This document shows, piece after piece, positions 16,763 through 23,372 of a stretch of DNA of 24,857 nt. The notes under the pieces were generated by a model. The model saw only the letters and a list, made by a program, of their open reading frames with translations. It had not been told where the DNA came from and did not search any database. Position 1 is the stretch's first letter. The number at the start of each line of letters is the position of its first letter. This DNA comes from a virus. Location of the stretch: positions 1 through 24,857 of IMG/VR virus record IMGVR_UViG_3300035187_002196; one strand, 5' to 3'. Position numbers and translations under genes: made by a program.

Positions 16763-16994
16763 GTGCGTTGTCGTCGGATTTCCGGCGGTTGGGGTCTTGG
16801 TCGATAACTTCCCCTGCCAAGAAAAGACCAAACCAGTACACGAGCACGACGCATGCGATTGTCAGGAAGATTTTGGCGTCGGCCCCGAAGAGTATCTCAA
16901 ACAAGCGGTGCGCAAACAACACACCAACCAAGAGAGCAACCAGCCCCCCGAGGGCGATAGCGACGCCGTAAGCAATTCGTGACGCCAGTTTCAT
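16752..16994 (-). CDS. Minus-strand two-TM membrane protein
   Basis: An 80-residue protein with two clear membrane helices (about residues 8-28 and 42-61), a short basic/acidic loop between them and a charged C-terminal tail. The start is ATG at 16992-16994, preceded on the minus strand by a GGAG ribosome site about seven bases upstream. That, and a clean two-helix protein, make it credible despite opposing every neighbour. It overlaps the 3' end of the upstream plus gene by 11 bases. Size and topology fit a holin, a superinfection-exclusion protein or another phage 'moron'. Separate strand and start imply its own promoter, which I cannot see. Function unknown. Confidence 0.62.
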   Translation of the reverse strand: MKLASRIAYGVAIALGGLVALLVGVLFAHRLFEILFGADAKIFLTIACVVLVYWFGLFLAGEVIDQDPNRRKSDDNAPTH

Positions 16995-17015
16995 AGCAAA
17001 CTCCGCAGGACGACG
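16995..17015. promoter_or_regulatory. 21-bp divergent gap with two back-to-back ribosome sites
   Basis: The 21 bases between a minus-strand start (16994) and a plus-strand start (17016) hold a GGAG site read leftwards and an AGGA site (about 17006-17009) read rightwards. There is no room for a sigma-70 promoter for either gene, so any promoter must lie within the opposite gene, or the plus gene depends on read-through. Confidence 0.5.
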
Positions 17016-18320
17016 ATGCCAAGAGACTCAAACGGGACATACACGCGGGCGGTGACGCCTCCCGCCAACGGGGATGTTGCGAGCGCGACCGACTTCAACA
17101 CCGAAATGGACGACATTGCAACGGCGTTCACCGGATCGTTGACGGCCAACGGCTCGAAAGCCTGGGGCGCGGACCAGAACGCTAACGGCTACCGGCTGGT
17201 GGGCCTTGGGACACCCGCCTCAAGCGGTCATGCGGCCACCAAGGGCTATGTGGACGGCGCGTTCCAGCCGGTGGATGCCACACTGACGGCCTGGGCGGCG
17301 CTGGTCGGCAGCGCGAACCAAATCGCGTATTGGACCGGGACCGACACGTTCGCGCTGACGGGCTTTACGGCGTTTGGCCGGTCGCTGGTGGACGATGCGG
17401 ACGATGCGGCGGGGCGCACGACACTTGGCCTCGGCACCTCCGCCACGGTGAACACCGGCACAAGCGGGGCGACTATTCCGCTTTTGAATGGGGCGAATAC
17501 GTGGTCGGGGGCGCAGACGATTACCACGTTGCTCACGTTGCAGAACGGCTCAGACCGCGCCATTGACGTGCGTGATTCAGGTGGCACGGTTCGGGGATTT
17601 GTTGGAGTTGCTGGAATTGACGGCGCAGCGCCAACTAACGCTTTGCGCCTTCGTGGCGAAGGTGGCGTTTTCCTCTCATTTAACGGCGGCGGCGGGTTCT
17701 CTCTGACGAGTGCGTCAGCGGCCACTTTGGGCGGCTCCACCGTCTGGCACGCAGGCAATGACGGCGCTGGCTCCACCATGGATGCCGATCTGCTCGATGG
17801 CCTGCAAGCCACCGCCTTTGGGCGCTTGGGTGTAGCCAATACCTGGACTGCGGCTCAGACGTTTAACGTCAACCCGGAAATCCCGGTTGGCATCTATGCT
17901 CGGTTTGGTCTCACAGGGACCAATGATTGGTACTTGGGAAAACCCAACACGACCGACCTGTATCTGTACCGTGATGCGGGCGTCGCCTGGATCATTAGCG
18001 GATCTGGTCTTGAGATCGCGCTCGGCACCCTCCTCGCCCCGATCCGCATCGGCTCTGAGACCAGCGGAACGCTGACCAGCGCAAGCCGAAACACGCAGGT
18101 CCACTGTTCGGGCAACATCACATTGCCCGCCTCAGGCATGACAGACGGGGACATCATTCTGATCGACCCCCGCGGCACAGCCAGGACCATCACCCGCCCT
18201 TCGGCCCACACGATGTACGTCAATGACTCAGACGTGGCGACGGCGACGACGCCAGCCCACAATTTGGTCTCGGCCAAATTCTGCGGCGGGTCAAAGTGGG
18301 TGCTGCAGGGGGCGGTGTGA
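17016..18320 (+). CDS. Tail fibre protein
   Basis: A 434-residue fibre with an AGGA ribosome site and ATG 17016. Its N-terminus reads PRDSNGTYTRAVTPPANGDVA, then DFNTEMDDIATAF and a short linker, the classic anchoring domain of podovirus and lambdoid tail fibres. The repetitive middle (about 90-260) is rich in Thr, Ala, Gly and Asn, with TWSGAQT and TLGLGTSAT type repeats typical of trimeric beta-helix shafts, and HAGND and DADLLDG segments that recur in fibre shafts. The end is predicted beta-rich (about 300-434), which would hold the receptor-binding tip. Bases around 17560-17700 are slightly AT-richer. The stop forms TGATG with the next gene. Confidence 0.82.
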   Translation: MPRDSNGTYTRAVTPPANGDVASATDFNTEMDDIATAFTGSLTANGSKAWGADQNANGYRLVGLGTPASSGHAATKGYVDGAFQPVDATLTAWAALVGSANQIAYWTGTDTFALTGFTAFGRSLVDDADDAAGRTTLGLGTSATVNTGTSGATIPLLNGANTWSGAQTITTLLTLQNGSDRAIDVRDSGGTVRGFVGVAGIDGAAPTNALRLRGEGGVFLSFNGGGGFSLTSASAATLGGSTVWHAGNDGAGSTMDADLLDGLQATAFGRLGVANTWTAAQTFNVNPEIPVGIYARFGLTGTNDWYLGKPNTTDLYLYRDAGVAWIISGSGLEIALGTLLAPIRIGSETSGTLTSASRNTQVHCSGNITLPASGMTDGDIILIDPRGTARTITRPSAHTMYVNDSDVATATTPAHNLVSAKFCGGSKWVLQGAV

Positions 18321-18727
18321 TGCTCATCGCCGCCATCGCAGGCACAATCGGTGGGGCCCGCGTCAGCATCACCAATCAGGGTGTGAGTGATGTGCAGCCC
18401 ACCCCAGGCACAGCATTTGCTGGTTATCGCCTCACGACGACGGGCAAGGTGCAAACCAGCGCCGGTTCTTATGCGGATGTCGAGGACTGGATTACGCCCA
18501 CCAGCGCAGCTTCGGGGGCCTATGAAGTCAAAGCCACGCTCAACAGCGGCGCGCTGACGACAGGCACGACCGGATCATGGCTGGCCTTGTCCAGTACGCG
18601 CGAGTGGACCGTGGAAACATCGATTGGCGTGGTTGATGCTAATCTCACAATCGAAATTCGGCGCGGATCGACGGTGCTGGACAGCGCGACAGTGACCCTC
18701 TCGGCGCAAGTTGAAAGCGGAGCATAG
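18320..18727 (+). CDS. Fibre-associated beta-rich protein
   Basis: A 135-residue protein. ATG 18320 overlaps the fibre stop (TGATG) and has CAGGGGG at 18306-18312; a GTG at 18296 would extend it by eight residues inside the fibre gene and is less likely. Residues 20-130 are regular beta strands in a pattern I have seen in unnamed proteins after phage fibres: PTPGTAFAGYRLTTTGKV, a WITPTSAASGAYEVKATLNSG strand pair, then SWLALSSTREWTV. This suggests an Ig-like or jelly-roll domain. It could be a second receptor-binding subunit or fibre tip. Function is inferred from order only. Confidence 0.62.
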   Translation: MLIAAIAGTIGGARVSITNQGVSDVQPTPGTAFAGYRLTTTGKVQTSAGSYADVEDWITPTSAASGAYEVKATLNSGALTTGTTGSWLALSSTREWTVETSIGVVDANLTIEIRRGSTVLDSATVTLSAQVESGA

Positions 18728-18728
18728 C

Positions 18729-18944
18729 ATGACCGATCAAGAGCTTATCGACCTCATGGCGACGTGGCGGGACACGCTGCACGCGGAGCAAGCGGCGCGC
18801 ACAGGGGCGCGCGCCGCCCGTGTCGGGGACTTTGCCGAAGTGGTGCGGAACTATGCGTGGCGGATTGCGGAGGCCGCTGAAGAAGCGGGCGCGCCGGTGT
18901 CGCTAATTGCGTTTGATCCGCCTGCAGAGGAGCCTGCGCCGTGA
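18729..18944 (+). CDS. Small hypothetical helical protein
   Basis: A 71-residue protein starting at ATG 18729 with CGGAG at 18718-18722; an in-frame TTG at 18711 is rejected. It reads as two helices rich in Ala, Arg and Glu (ELIDLMATWRDTLHAEQAARTG and the following EVVRNYAWRIAEAAEEAG) and an acidic Pro-containing end. It is coupled to the next gene by a GTGA overlap. No recognised family. It may partner with the fibre or the next protein. Confidence 0.5.
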   Translation: MTDQELIDLMATWRDTLHAEQAARTGARAARVGDFAEVVRNYAWRIAEAAEEAGAPVSLIAFDPPAEEPAP

Positions 18945-19606
18945 CCGACATTGATGTGAGCGCGGCTCTACCGGATTGGACCGACGTACGGGCGGAGCGC
19001 GTCGGGCCGCTGTGGGTCGTGTCGGGCGTTGATCCAGCATCCACGCCACGCAGCGGGGCGCGCGACGACCTCGACAGCCTCTTGGCCGATCTGGCCGCGC
19101 AGGGCCGGGAGCCCGTGGCGAACGAACCCGTGCTTGACAGCGACAGCTGGCCCGATGGCCTGCACGCCAGCGCATTGGACGAAACAGCCATCGAGCCGGT
19201 CGCCGCGCCGGAGCTGGAGCTAGAGCCGAAGCCGGAGCCCGAGCCCATGAGCTTTGAGCAGCTGGCGCAAGCCGGCATCATGCTGATGGAGGACGAGCTG
19301 ACTATCCGGCGCGGAGTGGCCATCGCCCGGATCAGCGAGCACGCCGACGCGCTAATCGCGAACGCGGTCGATCCGAACCGGCGCACGGAGTTTGCGGCCG
19401 AGGTGGCCGTGATCTGGAACAAGCGGCAGATGGGGATCGACCTCACGGCAGAAGAGCAGGCGGTGGAGGCTGAGCACGCTGCCCTGAGCGCTTGGGAAGG
19501 GCGTGTGCGGGCGTTTGAGCGGGCCTTGCGCGACGCGGTGCGCCAAGCCTCGCTTGACATGGTGCGCGAGATTGACGTGGACGGCGCCGGGTGGCCGCAA
19601 CGATGA
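18941..19606 (+). CDS. Hypothetical protein with acidic Pro/Glu linker
   Basis: A 221-residue protein starting at GTG 18941, with GAGGAG at 18927-18932. It has a small N-terminal region (1-90), a Glu/Pro/Lys-rich linker around residues 86-103 (alternating E-P and K-P), and a helical C-terminal domain (about 105-215) that includes EVAVIWNKRQMG and an Ala/Glu/Arg-rich long helix. The two-domain layout with a charged flexible linker fits a fibre-assembly or adaptor protein, but I recognise no family. It overlaps both neighbours by four bases, so is translationally coupled in the fibre-to-effector stretch. Confidence 0.5.
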   Translation: MTDIDVSAALPDWTDVRAERVGPLWVVSGVDPASTPRSGARDDLDSLLADLAAQGREPVANEPVLDSDSWPDGLHASALDETAIEPVAAPELELEPKPEPEPMSFEQLAQAGIMLMEDELTIRRGVAIARISEHADALIANAVDPNRRTEFAAEVAVIWNKRQMGIDLTAEEQAVEAEHAALSAWEGRVRAFERALRDAVRQASLDMVREIDVDGAGWPQR

Positions 19607-20280
19607 GCGTGCTGCGGGCAATCTATCGCGCGGCCCGACAGGCAGGCATTCCCGACGAGATCACCCACGGCTATCTGCGCTTCGGACCCGAAGGCATGAC
19701 GCCCGCCGCGCGGCAAACACGCGCCGCCGAGATGGGCATGGAGCCGTTTTTTCGCGGCATGGGCGACCCGCACGAGCGCAGCCGCACGGTGGGCTGGGCG
19801 TCCTCCCGGCCTGATGTGGCGTCGACGTATGCCGTGGACGAGTTCGGCGGCATGGACGGGGCCAATGTGATGCCCTTGATGGTGCGTACGGACGATCTGC
19901 CGACCGTGGAAGGCGCCGGGCGCATGTTCGACCAGATTGCGCCGGAGGGCGTGCCTGCGTCGCTGCGCCCGCATCTGCCGACCGACTTCGCGGCTACGCC
20001 TGACGATTATGCAGCTGCGGCCTACGACGCGGGCTTTCCTGGCGTGCGCATCCGCAACGTCATTGACGACAACACGCGCCGCGGCGAGCGCTTGCCGCCG
20101 TCGGACACGGTGATGCGCTACCCGCAGCCGGGGCAGGTGGAGAGCGGCTATCGCTCAGTTTACGCCGCGTTTGATCCGGCGCGGAGACGCTGGGCCAATC
20201 TGTTGGCCGGAACAAGCGTAGCTGCGCCGACAGGGCTTGGCCTTCTCGCCCTCTTACGACAACGGGAGCAGGACATATGA
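19603..20280 (+). CDS. Probable ADP-ribosyltransferase-like phage protein
   Basis: A 225-residue protein starting at ATG 19603 (ATGA overlap; an in-frame GTG at 19591 is less likely). It follows the pattern I know from ADP-ribosyltransferase domains of phage 'polyvalent' proteins: TPAARQTRAAEMG (33-45), then an FRG strand (50-52) where the family usually has YHGT, then GWASSRPDVASTY (64-76), corresponding to the W-x-S-x-x-P-x-x-A-x-x-Y block. A YDAGFPGVRI strand and SVYAAFDPARRRWANLLAG (family ending) follow. Substitution of the usual His by Arg, and no obvious Glu in the third motif, leave activity uncertain. The last 19 residues before a short charged tail are hydrophobic. Could be ejected with DNA or act on host targets. 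Neighbours are lysis genes. Confidence 0.6.
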   Translation: MSVLRAIYRAARQAGIPDEITHGYLRFGPEGMTPAARQTRAAEMGMEPFFRGMGDPHERSRTVGWASSRPDVASTYAVDEFGGMDGANVMPLMVRTDDLPTVEGAGRMFDQIAPEGVPASLRPHLPTDFAATPDDYAAAAYDAGFPGVRIRNVIDDNTRRGERLPPSDTVMRYPQPGQVESGYRSVYAAFDPARRRWANLLAGTSVAAPTGLGLLALLRQREQDI

Positions 20281-21311
20281 TGGACGACGGCGGCCCGCGC
20301 GCGAGGGAGTTTGCGGCGGGCATTCCGGCTTTTAACGCCGCAGTCGCTCTAATTTGGGCGCGCTGGCGACGCTGGATTGTGACGGGCGCAGGAGGGCTCG
20401 GCCTCGTGTGGCTTCTCATGCACCATCTTTTGTTTTGGGCGGCCACGGTGGCCGCCCTTTTTGTGTGGTACTGGTTCGCCGACACGCCGCGCGTCCGCGC
20501 CTGGTTGCGGCACGCAATCACGGCGCTTCGGCTGCGGCTGTTGCCCCCCGCGGGGGTGTACTTCGTTTGGTCATCGCCGGCGCAAGACGCCGATCATGCA
20601 CAAGCGCGATCTGCCTTCCAGGCCGTGATGGCGCAGCTGGCGGCGTTGCCGCGAGACGTTGACGGCGACGGGAGGGTGGAGCGGCGCAAGTGGCTGTACG
20701 CCGCCACAGAGCAAGCGGATGGGCTGATGATCCGCGGCGACGATCCCTTCTTGGCAATTCGGACACGACCCTTGGCCGCGGCCTCAGCCCCCGTAGCGCC
20801 TATGGGGTTCGTGGGGGCGGCGGCGGCCGGTGGGGTGCTTTCTCGCTGGCGATTGCTTGTCATGGTGGCGCTCAGCGCCGCCGCTGCCCTTTTGTATGCC
20901 CGCGGTGAGGTGCTTGAGGCGGGGCGCGACGCCGCCCGTGCTGACGCGGCTCGCGCGGAAGAGCGCGCCCAAGCCGCGGATCGCCTGCGCCAAGAGGCCG
21001 AGGCTGACCTCGGCGAATGGATTAATCGCAGTCAAGAGGACGTCCGGCTCGTTCTCGAAGAAAACCGCATCAGCCGGGAATATCTGGCGGCGCAGGAAGA
21101 CCGGCGCCGCCGTTTGGAAGCACGGAGGGCTGAACGTGAACGCCAAGCCGCAGAAGCTGTTGTTAACCCTGATCCTGTTGACCTCACTGGGAGCCTGCGC
21201 GAGCTTGCAGCCCCCGCCGCCGCCGCCATGCCCGAGATGCCCCCCGCCGCGCCCGGCAGTGATCCCGCCGGCGGAGTGTCAGACGGAGAGGCCGGGAGTC
21301 CCGGTTTTTGA
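20277..21311 (+). CDS. Inner-membrane spanin (Rz-like) with extra N-terminal membrane segments
   Basis: A 344-residue membrane protein. Residues about 33-48 and 50-68 form a TM hairpin. A soluble stretch follows (about 90-165), then a third TM (about 191-207) and a long Arg/Ala/Glu coiled coil (about 210-295) before a Pro/Ala-rich end. The third TM plus coiled coil is the normal Rz design (single N-terminal TM, periplasmic coiled coil). The overlapping lipoprotein in another frame supports spanin identity. The first 190 residues are not part of ordinary Rz (usually about 150-180 aa in total), so this may be a fusion or an internal start near ATG 20802 may give a second, shorter spanin. An intrinsic-terminator hairpin lies inside its 5' part. 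Confidence 0.62.
   Translation: MMDDGGPRAREFAAGIPAFNAAVALIWARWRRWIVTGAGGLGLVWLLMHHLLFWAATVAALFVWYWFADTPRVRAWLRHAITALRLRLLPPAGVYFVWSSPAQDADHAQARSAFQAVMAQLAALPRDVDGDGRVERRKWLYAATEQADGLMIRGDDPFLAIRTRPLAAASAPVAPMGFVGAAAAGGVLSRWRLLVMVALSAAAALLYARGEVLEAGRDAARADAARAEERAQAADRLRQEAEADLGEWINRSQEDVRLVLEENRISREYLAAQEDRRRRLEARRAERERQAAEAVVNPDPVDLTGSLRELAAPAAAAMPEMPPAAPGSDPAGGVSDGEAGSPGF
20437..20462 (+). terminator. Intrinsic terminator inside the spanin gene
   Basis: A perfect nine-base-pair GC-rich stem (20437-20445 with 20449-20457), a three-base CGG loop and five Ts (20458-20462) form a textbook plus-strand terminator. The bases also encode membrane residues around 54-62 of the spanin. It could end fibre-block transcription when ribosomes are absent, or be an accident of codon choice. 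Confidence 0.6.
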
Positions 21312-21468
21312 GCCTGCGCCGTTGCCGCCGCCTAGCAACCCGCAGCACGCTGTTGCAGCGGCGTTGCAGGCTATGAGCTTTGCCGACGTGCTGAGAGTGT
21401 ACGCGGCCGAAGGCGACGATTTGCACAACAGATGCGCGGAATGGGCGCGGCGGGTTAACGATGAGTGA
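21136..21468 (+). CDS. Outer-membrane spanin lipoprotein (Rz1-like), overlapping
   Basis: A 110-residue lipoprotein encoded in a different frame and overlapping the 3' end of the inner-membrane spanin by 176 bases. It starts at GTG 21136 with a GGAGGG site at 21123-21128. The N-terminus has Lys residues at 4 and 7, a hydrophobic core, then the lipobox LGAC with Cys at 21. Ala at +2 favours outer-membrane sorting. Directly after is a Pro-rich stretch (seven or more Pro) typical of Rz1. The C-terminal 40 residues (ALQAMSFADVLRVYAAEGDDLH) are helical. It would bind the inner spanin across the periplasm and fuse the membranes at lysis. The stop overlaps the next start. Confidence 0.85.
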   Translation: MNAKPQKLLLTLILLTSLGACASLQPPPPPPCPRCPPPRPAVIPPAECQTERPGVPVFEPAPLPPPSNPQHAVAAALQAMSFADVLRVYAAEGDDLHNRCAEWARRVNDE

Positions 21469-21817
21469 TTTTCTGACATCGCGGGATATGTGGGCCATCC
21501 AGCGCGAGCTGGGGATCGCCCAAGCGCGGGATGAGGCCTTAGCCAAAGAGCTGGCCGAGATCCGCACAAGCTTGTCGAGGCTGTCGACAGAGATCGGCGC
21601 CCACGAGGGCCGCATGATTGCGCAAATGGGTTCGCTCCGGGCTGAGCTGATCACAGAGGCCGATCGGGCATCCCATAAGATGCACATGGAGCTGCGCGAG
21701 CTGTCCGCAAAGGTTGACGACCAAGGCCGTCAAAGCAGCAGGCTATTGCTGATTGTGGCGGCCATTGCAGGCGCGGCTCTAGGGCTGGAGGGTCTGAGCA
21801 AGCTTGGCTTGCTGTGA
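21461..21817 (+). CDS. XhlA-like tail-anchored membrane protein, possible holin partner
   Basis: A 118-residue protein: a helical, coiled-coil-like N-terminal 90 residues (charged heptads such as ELAEIRTSLSRLSTEI and AELITEADRASHKM) and one C-terminal TM (about 94-110) followed by a short tail. This layout matches XhlA-type haemolysin/holin-associated proteins, in which a coiled coil is anchored by a C-terminal helix. The first ATG overlaps the spanin stop by eight bases. A holin or holin regulator is the best inference, because spanin genes sit immediately upstream. The alternative is a generic tail-anchored phage membrane protein. Confidence 0.55.
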   Translation: MSDFLTSRDMWAIQRELGIAQARDEALAKELAEIRTSLSRLSTEIGAHEGRMIAQMGSLRAELITEADRASHKMHMELRELSAKVDDQGRQSSRLLLIVAAIAGAALGLEGLSKLGLL

Positions 21818-21837
21818 CGTTGAGAAAGGGCTGATCC

Positions 21838-23217
21838 ATGTTTGACACACTGAAAGAAGCGGCGGCGCGCCTGCGCCCGCCGAAGCCTGAACGCGCGCCT
21901 GAACCCCCCGGCGTAATCCCCGAGAGCCTGGTCAAAAGCGCCGAGCTGGCCAGCTGGATCGCCTTCGCCGCGCTCGTGTATTTCCTTTGGACTTACACGC
22001 TTGACATCGCGGGCGACCGTGCCGCCGCGCTCCAGCTTGACAATGTTGGCCCTTATGAGGGCCTCGGGCTATCGTTTTGGTTCCCCTACATTGTGGGCTT
22101 CGCCGCCGTCGCCGTGGGCATCCCCTACGTCGCCAAGAGCGCGATCCCGGTGTTCATGAGCTTGTCCTGGCGCGGGCAGGCTTGGCCAAAGCTGTGGGCG
22201 CTCATCATCGCCATCAGCGTGTCGCTGGTCATCATCGCCGGCACGTTCGCCATCCAGGGCGACGCGCTCATGGAGCGGGACCGGGCGAGCGCCGTGGCGG
22301 TGGAAGAGGTCGCCCAGAACCGGGCGGCCATCGAGGCGCGCATTCAAGCCCGCACCGACGACCTTAACCGGCTGACGGCGCCGGAAGACGACACGCCCAA
22401 TATGCAACAAATGGCGGCGCGCGCCGGGGAGGCCGCATGGGCGGAGCGCGTCGCTACGGCCACGGCGCAGAACAGCTCACAACGCCTGTCTATTGAGCGC
22501 GCTTTGTCAGACGCTCGGGCCGCCGACCGCATCCGGGCAGACATCGAGGAATTGCGCGTCCAGCTGGCCACGGCGCCCACGACAGCGGCCGTGAGCGCCA
22601 CGGTCGAAACCGGCAGCGGGGCCGTCATCGGCAACCTCATGGCGTGGGTCGAGACGTATCGGGCCATCCTCTTGAGCCTTGTCATGGACATTGTGTGCCT
22701 TATGATGCCCTGGATAGCGTTGCGCCTGCGCCAAGCGCGAGAGGCTCAGCTGGCAGGCCACGCGCCGCCAACGGTGGAGCCCGCTGGAGAGGCGATCACC
22801 GATGAGGGGCATATGATCCCGGACTTGCGTGGCCACGATCCCCTGGAGCCCCAGGTGGACGCCTACTTCGAGGACATTGCGGCCAAGCGATCACAGGCCG
22901 CGCGCAAGGGCTGGACCAAGCGCAAGATGAAGGTGCAGACCAAGGACGGCGCTTTCGAGACGCAAGGCATTGTGGAAGAGCGCGACCCGCCGCTCAGCCC
23001 TGCCGACAATCGCGTGGCGCGGGCGCAAGAGGAGACCGCGCCGACGCCAGAGCAGATTGCCGCGGCGGCGCTTGCCACAGCGGCGGCGGCGGAGATCGTG
23101 GTGGACGCGGACGCCGCGTCTGACCTGACCGATGACGAGTTGATCGCCCTGTATGGCGAGGGCGCGGAGCAACTGCCGGACGGCGAAGGCGTCATGGTGC
23201 GGCAGGCGGCGGAGTGA
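21838..23217 (+). CDS. Four-TM protein with large coiled-coil loop, unknown
   Basis: A 459-residue membrane protein with an AAGGG site (21826-21830). Predicted helices lie at about residues 36-56, 80-100, 119-139 and 275-296. Between helices 3 and 4 is a roughly 130-residue Glu/Arg/Ala coiled-coil region (about 145-245), expected on one face of the membrane. The tail (297-459) contains a basic patch (about 354-366, RSQAARKGWTKRKMK) and then an acidic Ala-rich end. No enzyme motif is visible. Being the last plus gene before the attachment site, it could be a lysogenic-conversion, exclusion or late membrane gene. I recognise no family. Confidence 0.6.
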   Translation: MFDTLKEAAARLRPPKPERAPEPPGVIPESLVKSAELASWIAFAALVYFLWTYTLDIAGDRAAALQLDNVGPYEGLGLSFWFPYIVGFAAVAVGIPYVAKSAIPVFMSLSWRGQAWPKLWALIIAISVSLVIIAGTFAIQGDALMERDRASAVAVEEVAQNRAAIEARIQARTDDLNRLTAPEDDTPNMQQMAARAGEAAWAERVATATAQNSSQRLSIERALSDARAADRIRADIEELRVQLATAPTTAAVSATVETGSGAVIGNLMAWVETYRAILLSLVMDIVCLMMPWIALRLRQAREAQLAGHAPPTVEPAGEAITDEGHMIPDLRGHDPLEPQVDAYFEDIAAKRSQAARKGWTKRKMKVQTKDGAFETQGIVEERDPPLSPADNRVARAQEETAPTPEQIAAAALATAAAAEIVVDADAASDLTDDELIALYGEGAEQLPDGEGVMVRQAAE

Positions 23218-23229
23218 GGTGTAAAACCG
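23218..23229 (+). repeat. Arm-type repeat 1 (GGTGTAAAACCG)
   Basis: First copy of the 11-12 base direct motif that flanks the tRNA core, beginning immediately after the stop of the four-TM gene. A degenerate second copy (TGTAAAAC) follows 13 bases later. Confidence 0.65.
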
Positions 23230-23232
23230 CTT

Positions 23233-23240
23233 TGTAAAAC
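23233..23240 (+). repeat. Arm-type repeat 2 (degenerate)
   Basis: Eight bases (TGTAAAAC) identical to the centre of the motif, with TT in place of GG upstream and GCC in place of CG downstream. It is in the same orientation as copy 1. Degenerate, so less secure as a binding site. Confidence 0.45.
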
Positions 23241-23276
23241 GCCGGCTGCCAGATCGGTCTAATCTCAAGGCGGGCT

Positions 23277-23325
23277 TGGAGCGGGTAGCGGGAATCGAAC
23301 CCGCGTAGCCAGTTTGGAAGACCGG
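23277..23325 (-). other. tRNA-Gly(UCC) 3' fragment, attachment core
   Basis: Read on the minus strand, this segment has a complete anticodon arm with loop CTTCCAA (anticodon TCC), a variable loop, a five-pair T arm with TTCGATT loop, a seven-base acceptor strand TACCCGC, a discriminator T and CCA. The D arm and 5' acceptor strand are absent, and the sequence upstream of the anticodon stem no longer fits a tRNA. So it is not a gene. Integration would restore an intact tRNA-Gly at the target site. Confidence 0.8.
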
Positions 23326-23352
23326 CGCTGCTCCATGCGCGCCTTTGCCTTT

Positions 23353-23364
23353 GGTGTAAAACCG
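23353..23364 (+). repeat. Arm-type repeat 3 (GGTGTAAAACCG)
   Basis: Identical over 12 bases to copy 1, on the integrase side of the tRNA core and in the same orientation. It lies in the short gap before the integrase stop codon at 23373. Confidence 0.65.
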
Positions 23365-23372
23365 AGCGCCAA

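Noticed and set aside
20830-21135. Extension of the outer spanin frame upstream to 20830.
   Set aside because: This portion lies wholly inside the inner spanin, is Arg/Cys-rich and lacks a signal peptide, whereas GTG 21136 has a ribosome site and a correctly placed lipobox.
23277-23350. A complete tRNA-Gly gene on the minus strand.
   Set aside because: The anticodon arm, T arm and 3' acceptor strand are intact, but no matching GCGGGTA 5' acceptor strand or proper D arm occurs upstream, so only a 3' fragment is present.
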